A DNA stretch of 64,000 nucleotides from Mucilaginibacter segetis (GTDB lineage Bacteria; Bacteroidota; Bacteroidia; Sphingobacteriales; Sphingobacteriaceae), in assembly GCF_016522075.1 (NCBI RefSeq), contig NZ_JAEHFW010000001.1, positions 1,984,001 through 2,048,000 on the forward strand, in the 5' to 3' direction. How positions within the stretch are numbered: the stretch's first letter is position 1; every line of letters starts with the position of its first letter. The notes beneath the pieces are model-generated. The model was not told where the DNA came from. It saw only the letters and a list, made by a program, of their open reading frames with translations, and searched no databases. The position numbers and the translations under genes are program-made. This document shows, in pieces, positions 1 through 8,484 of this stretch.

Positions 1-2126
1 TCGTTTTCATTATCTAATGTTATACCTCTTACCCCTGTCGCGGTACGACCCATTGGCCTAACAGTTGATTCATTAAAGCGAATAGCTCTCCCTGATTGCA
101 GCGCCATAACAATTTCGCTGCTTCCGCTGGTTAAATTAGCTGCAAGTAAAGAATCACCCTCATTTATATTAATAGCGTTTATACCATTCGCTCGCGGACG
201 AGAATATGCTTCAAGAGAAGTTTTCTTTATGGTTCCTTTTTTGGTACACATAATAATAAAGTTATTCTCCAGGTATTCCTTATCCTTAAGGTTTATCAGT
301 TTAATATAAGCCTTGATATTTTCTTCTTTCGGTATATTAATGATGTTTTGTATAGCGCGACCTTTTGAAGTACGTGTACCTTCAGGTATCTCAAATACTC
401 TCAGCCAGAAACATTGTCCCGATTCTGTAAAGAACAACATGTAATTATGATTCGAGGCAATAACTAAATGTTCAATAAAATCAGCATCACGGCTGTTACT
501 ACCTATTGAACCTTTACCACCCCTACTCTGTCTGCGATATTCGGTAAGCGGAGTACGTTTAATATATCCTTCGCGTGATATGGTAATCACAACATCCTCA
601 TCTTCTATAAAGTCTTCGGTTTGCATTTCTGCTGATGAATGCACCATTTCGGTTTTACGCTCATCACCATATTTTTCTTTTATCTCTAACAGTTCATCTT
701 TGATGATCTGCATACGTAACCCTTCGTCAGCCAAAATAGATCTTAAATACTCTATCTGTTGCATTAAGGCTGCATATTCATCTTTAATTTTGTCACGCTC
801 CAGGCCTGTTAAGCGTCTTAGCGTCATATCCAGAATAGCTCGGGCCTGTATATCGCTCAAACCAAACTGCCCTATCAAACCTTCTCGTGCTTCATCCGGT
901 GTTGAAGATGCCCGTATCAATTTGATCACCTCATCAAGGTGGTCTAAAGCAATAAGTAAACCTTCCAGGATATGTGCACGTTTTTCGGCTTCTGCTAATT
1001 CATATTTTGTACGTCGTATAACTACTTCGTGCCTGTGCTCAACAAAATGATGTATCAAATCTTTTAAGTTAAGCAACATTGGCCGGCCATGAACAAGCGC
1101 AATATTATTTACACTAAAAGAAGTTTGCAGCGCAGTGTATTTATATAAGTTATTTAAAACGATGGCTGCGTTGGCATCACGTTTTATTTCATATACCACA
1201 CGAATACCCTGACGGTTAGACTCATCACGGATGGCGGTGATACCTTCAATTTTCTTTTCATTAACCAATTCAGCTGTGCGCTCAATCATTAATGCCTTAT
1301 TTACCTGGTAAGGAACCTCAGTTACTATAATGCGCTCGCGATCGTTATTATATGTTTCAATTTCGGCACGGGCACGTATAACTATACGTCCTCTACCTGT
1401 TTCAAGCGCCTCACGCGGGCCTTCAAAGCCATAAATTATACCGCCTGTTGGAAAATCCGGACCTTTTACGTGGGTCATCAACTCCCCTACCTCTATTTGT
1501 CGGTTGTCAATTAATGCAACTGTTGCATTAATTATCTCCGTAAGATTATGAGGTGCCATATTAGTGGCCATACCTACAGCTATACCTGATGCTCCATTAA
1601 CTAACAGGTTAGGGAATTTCGCGGGTAATACAGTTGGTTCTTCTATCGAATCATCAAAATTTAACTGATAATCAATAGTGTCCTTATTGATATCTGCCAG
1701 CATCTCTTCAGCAATTTTTTGAAGTCTTGCTTCGGTGTAACGCATTGCTGCAGGTTCGTCACCATCAATTGAACCGTAATTACCCTGACCTTCAACAAAT
1801 GGATACCGCAGGCTCCAGTCCTGCGCCATACGTACCATGGCATCATATACTGACTTATCGCCATGCGGATGGTATTTACCTAAAACCTCACCCACAATAC
1901 GGGCCGATTTTTTATAGGGCTTGTTATTGCTCAGTCCAAGATCAAGCATGCCAAATAGTACACGCCGGTGTACCGGTTTTAAACCATCACGTACATCAGG
2001 CAATGCTCTGGAAACAATTACCGACATTGAATAATCAATGTAAGCGGCTCTCATTTCCTCATCAATATTTATAGAAATTATTCTGTCTTCGTTGTGCGGA
2101 TTATCGTTCTCTGTTTCTTCAGCCAT
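1..2126 (-). CDS. gyrA: DNA gyrase subunit A (C-terminus beyond window)
   Basis: GyrA is the breakage-reunion subunit of the type II topoisomerase that introduces negative supercoils. About 708 residues are visible from the ATG at 2126; the end of the gene lies outside the window. The N-terminal domain has the [16 protein letters not shown] segment and the catalytic tyrosine in [10 protein letters not shown] (Tyr130). The C-terminal beta-propeller begins to be read, with repeats such as [20 protein letters not shown]. The quinolone-determining loop reads [10 protein letters not shown], so the residue equivalent to E. coli Ser83 is Lys91, while the Asp87 equivalent (Asp95) is kept. A weak -7 element TAACTTCG (2199-2206, minus strand) lies about 73 nt upstream. 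ParC is less likely given the length of the propeller region. Confidence 0.96.
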   Translation of the reverse strand, partial: MAEETENDNPHNEDRIISINIDEEMRAAYIDYSMSVIVSRALPDVRDGLKPVHRRVLFGMLDLGLSNNKPYKKSARIVGEVLGKYHPHGDKSVYDAMVRMAQDWSLRYPFVEGQGNYGSIDGDEPAAMRYTEARLQKIAEEMLADINKDTIDYQLNFDDSIEEPTVLPAKFPNLLVNGASGIAVGMATNMAPHNLTEIINATVALIDNRQIEVGELMTHVKGPDFPTGGIIYGFEGPREALETGRGRIVIRARAEIETYNNDRERIIVTEVPYQVNKALMIERTAELVNEKKIEGITAIRDESNRQGIRVVYEIKRDANAAIVLNNLYKYTALQTSFSVNNIALVHGRPMLLNLKDLIHHFVEHRHEVVIRRTKYELAEAEKRAHILEGLLIALDHLDEVIKLIRASSTPDEAREGLIGQFGLSDIQARAILDMTLRRLTGLERDKIKDEYAALMQQIEYLRSILADEGLRMQIIKDELLEIKEKYGDERKTEMVHSSAEMQTEDFIEDEDVVITISREGYIKRTPLTEYRRQSRGGKGSIGSNSRDADFIEHLVIASNHNYMLFFTESGQCFWLRVFEIPEGTRTSKGRAIQNIINIPKEENIKAYIKLINLKDKEYLENNFIIMCTKKGTIKKTSLEAYSRPRANGINAININEGDSLLAANLTSGSSEIVMALQSGRAIRFNESTVRPMGRTATGVRGITLDNEN

Positions 2127-2287
2127 TATTTTTCTTTGTGGAAAATCTTCTCTGTTTATTTGTGTGTAAATATCAAAAAGTGACTTTTACACGACCTGCG
2201 AAGTTAAGAAATTATATGATTTTTTGAGTATGTATTTGCTAACATTTACACATATTGTGAACTATTATATGCGCAGGCAGAGCACAA

Positions 2288-2689
2288 TTATTTTATTTTT
2301 TTCCAATACTCTTTAACGGTTGTACCGTTAGGCAATGTTCCCGACAATGTTAGGGTGTCATTACGGATAGAATATTGATAGTGCATAACTATCCCTGTAA
2401 GTTGAGTTGGTTGTCTGCTATAGGTTTGAGATTCAAAACAGGAATCTTTTTTAAGTTGATAATCTCCTTCTTCGTAAGTTACCGGCTGTTCATCATCTTC
2501 CATAAAAACCGCCCTGTAATGCCGGTCATCATAAATACGTTCCAATTTATATTGTTCGGGCTGCTTTTTTATTTTACCATTATATATACCACCGGCATAC
2601 TCCCATACACCGGTAAGCGTTTTTTTAAATGTAAAAGAGCATAAAAGTATTATGCAAAATAGAACAAAAGGAATGCTTTTAATTTTCAT
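2288..2689 (-). CDS. small secreted protein of unknown function
   Basis: This 133-residue protein begins with a hydrophobic export signal (about residues 1-19). The rest is a short beta-rich domain with an early G-x-W (LTGVWEY) and a closing EYWKK, a pattern seen in lipocalin-like barrels, although I do not recognise a named family. Its start codon overlaps the hemF stop by one base (TAATG), so the two are translated from one message. A Cys follows the hydrophobic stretch (ILLC), but the lipobox is poor, so secretion rather than lipidation is the safer reading. Any link to heme synthesis is only by position. Confidence 0.75.
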   Translation of the reverse strand: MKIKSIPFVLFCIILLCSFTFKKTLTGVWEYAGGIYNGKIKKQPEQYKLERIYDDRHYRAVFMEDDEQPVTYEEGDYQLKKDSCFESQTYSRQPTQLTGIVMHYQYSIRNDTLTLSGTLPNGTTVKEYWKKIK

Positions 2690-3603
2690 TAGGCCCAGTT
2701 AATACCTTTTTTCAATAATGAAAGTGTTTTCTCTTCTTCGCTGCCGGTCTCTGGCTCAAAATTATATAACCATTTGGCAGTTGGCGGTAAGCTCATTAAT
2801 ATTGATTCAATGCGACCGTTTGTTTCTAGCCCGAAGCGGGTGCCCGCATCATATACTAAATTAAACTCTGCATAGCGACTACGACGCTGATATTGCCAAA
2901 GCTGTTGTTCATTGCTGAAGGCTTTGTGGCGATTACGCTCCACCAGTTCGGCATAGATGGGAATAAATGCACGACCTAAGGTTTTTGAGAATTCAAAAAT
3001 ATCATCAAAACTCATTTCTTCATTTGCTACCAGCCGATCGTAAAATATTCCGCCAACACCCCTTGTTTCCTCACGGTGTTTTATGAAGAAATAATCATCT
3101 GCCCAAGTTTTAAAGCGATGGTAAAAATCAGCGTTAAATTTATCGCACACCGAACGTAAATACTGATGGAAAAAACGTGCATCTTCGTCGATAATGTAAT
3201 GTGGAGTCAGATCGATACCGCCACCGAACCAGCGAACAGGAGTTTTACCGCTTTCCATAGAAGATGGCATCTCAAAATACCGTATATTCATATGAATAAT
3301 AGGTACAAACGGATGATTAGGATGTATTACAATAGATACTCCGGTTGCAAAAAAATCTTCCTCTTCTACATTTAAAGCTTTCTTTAAGGTATGAGGTAAC
3401 GTACCGTGCACAGCCGAAAAGTTAACTCCGCCTTTTTCAAATATATTTCCGTTTTGAATTACCCGTGTGCGGCCACCACCCCCTCCTTCGCGCTCCCATA
3501 ATTCTTCTTGAAACATTCCTTTCCCGTCGCACTTTTCAAGCGCTGTACATATATCATCCTGTATTTCTCGATAATCTGCTGCGATTTGTTCCTTGTTTAT
3601 CAT
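2689..3603 (-). CDS. hemF: oxygen-dependent coproporphyrinogen III oxidase
   Basis: HemF oxidatively decarboxylates coproporphyrinogen III to protoporphyrinogen IX in heme synthesis, using molecular oxygen. The 304-residue protein shows family signatures: WFGGGIDLTPHYI, RGVGGIFYDRL and, near the C-terminus, EFNLVYDAGTRFGLETNGR followed by SILMSLPP. The start is placed at the ATG at 3603. A GTG six bases upstream is in frame but overlaps the -7 promoter box TACCTTTG (3609-3616), so it cannot be in the transcript. With that box the message would start at or next to the ATG. The gene is first in a two-gene operon with the secreted protein that overlaps its stop codon. Confidence 0.96.
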   Translation of the reverse strand: MINKEQIAADYREIQDDICTALEKCDGKGMFQEELWEREGGGGGRTRVIQNGNIFEKGGVNFSAVHGTLPHTLKKALNVEEEDFFATGVSIVIHPNHPFVPIIHMNIRYFEMPSSMESGKTPVRWFGGGIDLTPHYIIDEDARFFHQYLRSVCDKFNADFYHRFKTWADDYFFIKHREETRGVGGIFYDRLVANEEMSFDDIFEFSKTLGRAFIPIYAELVERNRHKAFSNEQQLWQYQRRSRYAEFNLVYDAGTRFGLETNGRIESILMSLPPTAKWLYNFEPETGSEEEKTLSLLKKGINWA

Positions 3604-3608
3604 CGTCA

Positions 3609-3616
3609 CAAAGGTA
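3609..3616 (-). promoter_or_regulatory. -7 promoter box of hemF
   Basis: On the minus strand the sequence reads TACCTTTG, an exact match to the Bacteroidota TAnnTTTG -7 element. It ends 6 bases before the hemF ATG, which predicts a leaderless or nearly leaderless mRNA. Confidence 0.6.
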
Positions 3617-3661
3617 AGAATTGAAGGGTAATTTGATACAGCGGTATTTTTTTGGTGAAAT

Positions 3662-4930
3662 TTAACTTATTCCTGCCTCGCCTTCAATGTAATCCAAATC
3701 TTTTCCAAAACTTTCTTTTAGCCTGCTAAGCGAAAAAAGAGCAATGGCTGTTACTATAAACATCATTACATAACCACTTTTTATAATGCTTGAATCTTTG
3801 CCTCCGTGAGCTGTAAAATATTTTACAAATAGTTCAAAAACATAGGTAATTGGAATAAGTGCCCCCCTAACAAAATTGGGAACAGTTGTAGTTACCGTTG
3901 ATCTTATGTTAGTGCCAAATTGCTCGGAAGCAATTGTTACGAATGTTGCCCAATAACCTACCGAAAAGCCCATGAATAGACATAGCCAGATGAATTGCTG
4001 AGCGGTTATGCCATATGCATTCAAATAAAGCAGAACACTTATAAGTGATAAGATTTGAAAAATCAGCATAGTTAACCGACGGGATTTAGTTATCTGTGCA
4101 AACAGGCCCGCAAAAAGGTCACCAATAGATATACCGATATAGGAATACATAATACCATTGCCCGCACTTAGAGGCTCTGGGGCTCGCAATTCTCTTCCAA
4201 ATTCCGGAGACTGGGTAATAAGTATACCCACTACAAACCATAGTGGCATACCTGTTAAAATACAATTGAGATACTTAAAAAAACGCTCTTTGTTAGTGAA
4301 TAGCATCAGTATATTACCTTTAGATACCTTGGCTTTCGAGACACTTTTATACATACCGGATTCAAATGTGCCAATACGTAACAATAGCAGAAAAACACCA
4401 AGTGCGCCGCCAATAAAATACGCATTTTGCCAACCAAATTTAGCAGCCATGTTTGCGGCCACAGCACCAAACAGCCCAACAACAGCTACAATCATGGTGC
4501 CGTAGCCTCTACTTTCTTTACTAAGCGTTTCGCTAACTAAGGTTATACCTGCCCCAAGCTCTCCTGCCAAACCAATGCCGGCAACAAATCTTATTGCGGC
4601 GTAACTATTAATATCATGTACCAGCCCATTAGCAAAATTTGCAATTGAATAGAGTACTATTGAGCCAAACAACACCTTTAAACGACCGAATTTATCACCA
4701 ATAATTCCCCATAAAATTCCCCCGAGTAACAAGCCGAACATTTGCATGTTCAATACATATTCCCCGCTTGTACGCATATCCGCAGGTGCTATTCCAATAT
4801 CCTGAAAACTTTTTATACGAACAATGGAAAATATGACCAGATCATATATATCAACAAAATAACCAAGTGAGGCTACTAAAACTATGAAAATGGCATTTTT
4901 TGAGATTTTGGCCGAAGCGGTATCAGTCAT
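3662..4930 (-). CDS. MFS transporter, metabolite/sugar symporter type
   Basis: This is a major facilitator permease of about 422 residues with twelve hydrophobic stretches. The loop motif GDKFGRLKVLFGS lies between TM2 and TM3, and the second half is the more divergent one, as in metabolite:H+ symporters. The start is set at the ATG at 4930 (MTDTASAKIS). An in-frame ATG 66 bases upstream would put the terminator of the cold-shock gene inside the coding region and adds a non-hydrophobic tail. The substrate cannot be told from the sequence. It is flanked upstream by the cold-shock gene on the same strand but separated by a terminator, so it is probably its own unit. Confidence 0.85.
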   Translation of the reverse strand: MTDTASAKISKNAIFIVLVASLGYFVDIYDLVIFSIVRIKSFQDIGIAPADMRTSGEYVLNMQMFGLLLGGILWGIIGDKFGRLKVLFGSIVLYSIANFANGLVHDINSYAAIRFVAGIGLAGELGAGITLVSETLSKESRGYGTMIVAVVGLFGAVAANMAAKFGWQNAYFIGGALGVFLLLLRIGTFESGMYKSVSKAKVSKGNILMLFTNKERFFKYLNCILTGMPLWFVVGILITQSPEFGRELRAPEPLSAGNGIMYSYIGISIGDLFAGLFAQITKSRRLTMLIFQILSLISVLLYLNAYGITAQQFIWLCLFMGFSVGYWATFVTIASEQFGTNIRSTVTTTVPNFVRGALIPITYVFELFVKYFTAHGGKDSSIIKSGYVMMFIVTAIALFSLSRLKESFGKDLDYIEGEAGIS

Positions 4931-4996
4931 GTTGGTTAAGTAATTGGCAACCCTAAAGTAAATAAAGCACCTAATTAAGCCTAATTTTTTTGACAT

Positions 4997-5022
4997 AAAA
5001 AAACCCCTGATAAAACAGAGGC
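4997..5022 (-). terminator. Rho-independent terminator of the cold-shock gene
   Basis: On the minus strand CCTCTG pairs with CAGGGG across a 6-nt loop (one G-U pair), followed by seven T residues. It sits 24-49 bases beyond the cold-shock stop codon. Confidence 0.8.
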
Positions 5023-5045
5023 TTCTATGTCATTAAATAGGCTAG

Positions 5046-5243
5046 TTAAATCTTTTTCACATTTACAGCCTGTAATCCTTTTCTGCCTTCTTCCACATCA
5101 TATTCAACTTCATCGTTATCTTTAATGGCGTTTACTCCACCCTGTACATCTTTAAAGTGCACAAACAGATCTTTACCATCATCTGTAACAATAAATCCAT
5201 AACCCTTTTGTGTGTTGAACCATTTTACTTTTCCGGTTTTCAT
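5046..5243 (-). CDS. cold-shock domain protein
   Basis: This 65-residue single cold-shock domain protein has both RNA-binding motifs: KGYGFI (RNP1) and LFVHF (RNP2). It begins MKTGKVKWFN, typical of CspA-type RNA chaperones that melt RNA structure. A -7 box TATATTTG at 5345-5352 on the minus strand predicts a 5' leader of about 95 nt. That fits csp genes, whose leaders often respond to temperature. It is a single-gene unit with its own terminator. Confidence 0.95.
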   Translation of the reverse strand: MKTGKVKWFNTQKGYGFIVTDDGKDLFVHFKDVQGGVNAIKDNDEVEYDVEEGRKGLQAVNVKKI

Positions 5244-5352
5244 AATATTAAAATAACGTATTAAAAATTTTGTTAACGATCAGTAAGTAATTCAACTGAG
5301 TAAAAAGTGCTTAATAATCAATATGGAATATACAACTATCTTTTCAAATATA
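5244..5352 (-). promoter_or_regulatory. promoter and long 5' leader of the cold-shock gene
   Basis: The -7 box TATATTTG (minus strand, 5352 down to 5345) would start transcription near 5339, leaving about 95 nt of AU-rich untranslated leader before the ATG at 5243. The leader length is as in known cold-shock genes; I did not find a strong fold by eye. Confidence 0.45.
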
Positions 5353-5412
5353 TAAATTATTAATAATCAAATAAAATAATTTACACAGCTTAAATTAAAG
5401 TAAAATTTACAG

Positions 5413-5443
5413 TAAAAAAAAAGCTGCCCGTTAAGGCAGCTTT
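5413..5443 (-). terminator. Rho-independent terminator of the secreted-protein gene at 5468-5950
   Basis: AAAGCTGCC pairs with GGCAGCTTT across a 6-nt loop, and on the minus strand the stem runs into nine T residues. It lies 25 bases after the stop codon at 5468. Confidence 0.85.
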
Positions 5444-5467
5444 ATATAGTTAATAGCAGTGTATAAA

Positions 5468-5950
5468 TTATTTCACTTGTTTAAAGAAGTAAACACCTGA
5501 TGCTGGAGTAACTCTTAATAATACTTCTTCTGTGTCATTTTTAAGATCAACAAAATAAACTGTTGGGTCTATAGTGTTATCCGTAACGTTGCTTTCCAGT
5601 TTTATTACTTCACCAATAGTGTAATCTTTATAATCTTTCATGATCTCTTTGGTTGCTTTGAAAGGCAAATCTTTAAAATCGATATACTGAGTTACTCCCA
5701 GATATTCACCACGCAGGTTATAAAACGCAGTTTTTTTAACACCATCAATAGTAAAAGTAGCTTTTTGAGTGTTTGAGGTTACTGTCCAGGTAACATCAGT
5801 GGCATTACTAAAGTCAATTTTAAATTTGTTTACTACGGCGTATGATACATTGTCTGAACCATCACCATTTGTTTTTTTAGCGCCATCAATAGCAAAAACG
5901 TTTGCAGTAAATAAGGCGGCAATTGCAGTTGTTAATAATATCCTTTTCAT
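5468..5950 (-). CDS. secreted protein with PepSY-like fold, unknown function
   Basis: This 160-residue protein begins with a clear signal peptide (MKRILLTTAIAALFTANVFA, cleavage about residue 20). The rest is a soluble domain in which a 'FKIDFSNATDVTWTV' block is followed by a short beta hairpin and YLG/YIDFKDLP segments. This resembles the PepSY-like/BLIP-like secreted proteins common in Bacteroidota; that assignment is tentative. The start is at the ATG at 5950, since an upstream in-frame ATG lacks signal-peptide character. A -7 box TACTTTTG (5977-5984, minus strand) gives a leader of about 20 nt. The upstream region carries a 26-bp imperfect direct repeat (6079-6146). Confidence 0.75.
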   Translation of the reverse strand: MKRILLTTAIAALFTANVFAIDGAKKTNGDGSDNVSYAVVNKFKIDFSNATDVTWTVTSNTQKATFTIDGVKKTAFYNLRGEYLGVTQYIDFKDLPFKATKEIMKDYKDYTIGEVIKLESNVTDNTIDPTVYFVDLKNDTEEVLLRVTPASGVYFFKQVK

Positions 5951-5976
5951 AGTTTCTTTTAATTTTAAATCCATAA

Positions 5977-5984
5977 CAAAAGTA
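5977..5984 (-). promoter_or_regulatory. -7 promoter box of the PepSY-like gene
   Basis: The minus strand reads TACTTTTG, matching TAnnTTTG, about 27 bases upstream of the ATG at 5950. No good -33 element was found at the usual distance. Confidence 0.45.
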
Positions 5985-6078
5985 TGCTATAGATATCAAA
6001 ATCACTAATTAAGGATAATTTTTATAATTATTTAATAAAAATACCCATATAAAAATAAAAATCTAAAAAAACAGATGA

Positions 6079-6146
6079 ATACTTAGTGTATTTTTTACAA
6101 TATGTTAATAAAAATAAGGTATACTTAGTGTAAAAAGTACAATAAG
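6079..6146. repeat. two 26-bp imperfect direct repeats upstream of the PepSY-like gene
   Basis: ATACTTAGTGTA occurs at 6079-6090 and again at 6121-6132. Each copy is followed after six bases by ACAATA(T/A)G, giving units ATACTTAGTGTA-N6-ACAATAnG with a 42-bp period. They lie 130-195 bases upstream of the secreted-protein start and downstream of the SDR stop, so they may be regulator sites for the secreted protein. Confidence 0.5.
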
Positions 6147-6214
6147 TAAAGAAGTGAGAAACTTGGTATTTTGAAATGACATTTTAATGACAATACATAT
6201 AAATAGGGTTATAT

Positions 6215-7018
6215 TTAACCATTATCAGCAAAACCGGGATATAATGTCATCCCGCCATCCATAAAAATAGTGGTACCGGTGATATAATCCGCATCATCCG
6301 AAGCCAGCCACACTGCCAATTTACCAATATCTTCAGGCTGACCAATGCGACCGTAAGGGATTAGCGTAAGTAATTTATCCAGGGCTTCGGGCGTATCCCA
6401 GGCTTCTTTATTTATTGGAGTTTGTATTGCTCCGGGGCCAATGCCCACAACACGTATTTTTTTAGGCGCCAGCTCCTGCGCTATGCTTTTCATAAACATA
6501 CTGATGCCACCTTTGCTGGCTGCATAGTTAACGTGACCTGCCCATGGTATAACCTCGTGTACACTGCTCATACACAATATTACTCCTGCCGCATTTCTCC
6601 CGTCTGTTACTCCCTGCTTAATAAATTGTTTAGCTGCCTCTCGCGAGCAAAGAAACTGCCCGGTTAAATTAACATTGATCACTTTATTCCATTGATCAAG
6701 CGTCATATCTACAAATGTAGCATCCTGCTGCAGACCGGCATTGTTCATCAATATATCAATGCCGCCATAAGTTTCAACTAATTTCGCAAACATGCCCTGC
6801 ACATCCTGTTCATGACTTACATCGGCCTGGTAGGCAAACGCCTCACCACCTGCCGAGGTTATCTCGTTTACCACTTCGGTAGCAGCCTCATGATTATGCG
6901 CGTAATTAACCAAAACCTTGGCACCTGCTTTTGCCATAGCTAAAGCAATGCCTTTACCAATACCGCTGTCTCCACCGGTTACTAATGCAACACGGCCATT
7001 AAGTTGTTGTGAATCCAT
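6215..7018 (-). CDS. short-chain dehydrogenase/reductase, glucose-1-dehydrogenase-like
   Basis: This 267-residue SDR has the cofactor motif TGGDSGIGKGIA near the N-terminus, NNAG in the middle, a catalytic Ser in CMSSVHE and the YAASK (YxxxK) pair. The C-terminal DGGMTLYPGF is typical of the glucose 1-dehydrogenase-like subgroup. It probably acts as a cytoplasmic NAD(P)-dependent oxidoreductase; the substrate is not determined. It stands between the menaquinone genes and a secreted-protein gene on the same strand, with gaps of 77 bp upstream and over 260 bp downstream, so it is likely a separate unit. Confidence 0.9.
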   Translation of the reverse strand: MDSQQLNGRVALVTGGDSGIGKGIALAMAKAGAKVLVNYAHNHEAATEVVNEITSAGGEAFAYQADVSHEQDVQGMFAKLVETYGGIDILMNNAGLQQDATFVDMTLDQWNKVINVNLTGQFLCSREAAKQFIKQGVTDGRNAAGVILCMSSVHEVIPWAGHVNYAASKGGISMFMKSIAQELAPKKIRVVGIGPGAIQTPINKEAWDTPEALDKLLTLIPYGRIGQPEDIGKLAVWLASDDADYITGTTIFMDGGMTLYPGFADNG

Positions 7019-7095
7019 TGTCGAGTTTTATTATATAGGCAATGCCAAATAAATCGATATGGTTTTAAATAAAATAAAATTTATCAGGAGGAGTA

Positions 7096-7839
7096 TTATA
7101 ACGCTCTTATATAATCCAAAAACAGGTGAAATGCTTTCTTTTTATCTTCGGTAAGGTTAAAATCAAGCCTATGCATCAGGTAGTCTTCATAGTCGAAGTC
7201 TTTACGTTTTGGCAATTCCCTTAATACCGCATCGCGGTGGTTTAAACCAAATGCTAAAGCTTTATCTAATTCTGTAATAAAATCAGCAGGGATAAGTTTG
7301 TTTGCAATCCACGCAGCAAAAACGAAAGGTAAACCCGTAAATTTTTTCCACTCTTCCGCAAGGTCATATACAAATTCATATTTATCGGTTTTGCCAAATG
7401 TACGGTCACCTATCTGTACAAACGCCGTATGCATATCATCCGAGGCGGCATAGTCGTCAGCATCTGTTATCAGTTCGGGCTGTACTTTCCAAAAGTTTTT
7501 CAGCAATACTTTAGCAAGATTATTAGAGCTGCGCGACTGCGGATCGAGCTGGACCTTTTTCACCTCTTTAATATCACAGTTACTAAAAATAAAAACAGAG
7601 TTTACAGCCCCTTCGGCACCTATACAATAGGCTGATATAATTTCCCAATATGGCAGATCCAAAGTGGCTGCAACAGGTATTAATCCAATATCTACTACAT
7701 TGTCTATTAATTTTTGGGCGCAATCGGATGGCATATCCAGACTAAGATCTATTTTATCTACTATTGCTGCGTGTTGTAATCCGTATAAAAAGGGTTTGGT
7801 GTTAGTATAACTAACGGCGGATATTTTTATCTTTTTCAC
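7096..7839 (-). CDS. mqnA: chorismate dehydratase, futalosine menaquinone pathway
   Basis: MqnA converts chorismate to 3-enolpyruvylbenzoate, the first step of the futalosine route to menaquinone. The 247-residue protein begins KISAVSYTNTKPFLYGL and has LDPQSRSSNNLAKVLL, both family hallmarks, with the periplasmic-binding-protein-like fold. The start codon is GTG (7839), as no in-frame ATG precedes the conserved N-terminus. It lies 7 bases downstream of the histidine phosphatase gene and in the same operon as mqnE, which acts one step later. Confidence 0.93.
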   Translation of the reverse strand: MKKIKISAVSYTNTKPFLYGLQHAAIVDKIDLSLDMPSDCAQKLIDNVVDIGLIPVAATLDLPYWEIISAYCIGAEGAVNSVFIFSNCDIKEVKKVQLDPQSRSSNNLAKVLLKNFWKVQPELITDADDYAASDDMHTAFVQIGDRTFGKTDKYEFVYDLAEEWKKFTGLPFVFAAWIANKLIPADFITELDKALAFGLNHRDAVLRELPKRKDFDYEDYLMHRLDFNLTEDKKKAFHLFLDYIRAL

Positions 7840-7846
7840 TAATCGT

Positions 7847-8467
7847 TCAGGAATGTTTTAGATGATCGGCATTGTTGAAATCAACAATTTCAAATTTATT
7901 GCCGTCATAAGTTACTTTGTATAATACCAAATTCTGGTGCGGAAAGTTATCCATTTCGGTAAGGGGTTTACCTGTTAATACACATAAAAACAAACGCATA
8001 GCGCGCCCATGCATACATATTAACACATTTTTTTCCTCGGGATGACTCATAATGGTATTGAGAGCTACCAACTGCCGTTCTTTTACTTCATTCGGGCTTT
8101 CCCCATTTTCAAATTTCTCATCAAGCCTTCCCTCTACCCAATGCCGCATAATGTGTAAAAAAGCAGCTTTTGTATCGGGTGTAGAAGGCTCTCCCTCATG
8201 TATTCCCCATGCAAGTTCATCTAAACCCGAAAGTTTCTCGTACGGTAAACCCCAGTCAATAAAAGATTGAATACTTTGTTGGGTGCGTTTAAGCTCGGAT
8301 ATATATATCTTATCAAAAGGTACGTTTTTATAGGCATCAAAAAATTGACGAGCCTGTTTACGCCCCTCATCGTTTAAATCGGTATCACGGCCGCGGCCTT
8401 GTACGATACCCAGCTTATTCAGATCTGTTTGGCCGTGCCTTACTATGTATAGAGTTTTCTCGATCAT
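7847..8467 (-). CDS. histidine phosphatase family protein
   Basis: This 206-residue member of the phosphoglycerate mutase-like superfamily has the N-terminal phosphohistidine motif YIVRHGQTD and a second catalytic His in ICMHGRAMR. The substrate is unknown; such proteins act on small phosphate esters. It is sandwiched between mqnE (17 bp away) and mqnA (7 bp away) in one operon, which hints at a role tied to menaquinone or nucleoside salvage, though co-transcription alone does not show it. Confidence 0.9.
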   Translation of the reverse strand: MIEKTLYIVRHGQTDLNKLGIVQGRGRDTDLNDEGRKQARQFFDAYKNVPFDKIYISELKRTQQSIQSFIDWGLPYEKLSGLDELAWGIHEGEPSTPDTKAAFLHIMRHWVEGRLDEKFENGESPNEVKERQLVALNTIMSHPEEKNVLICMHGRAMRLFLCVLTGKPLTEMDNFPHQNLVLYKVTYDGNKFEIVDFNNADHLKHS

Positions 8468-8484
8468 TGTAATAACTAACCGCC

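Noticed and set aside
580..1050. Open frame of 156 codons on the plus strand
   Set aside because: It lies antisense to the gyrase A gene, is Ser/Arg/Cys-rich without domain features, and has no promoter or conserved motif.
3471..3488. Short Gly run near the hemF N-terminus (GGGGG) as a phase-variation tract
   Set aside because: The Gly codons are mixed (GGA GGG GGT GGT GGC), so no homopolymer of a length that would slip.
5975..6214. A small RNA or CRISPR-like array in the repeat-bearing gap
   Set aside because: Only two repeat units are present with a single unequal spacer, no leader or cas gene, and no terminator-bounded transcript is visible.
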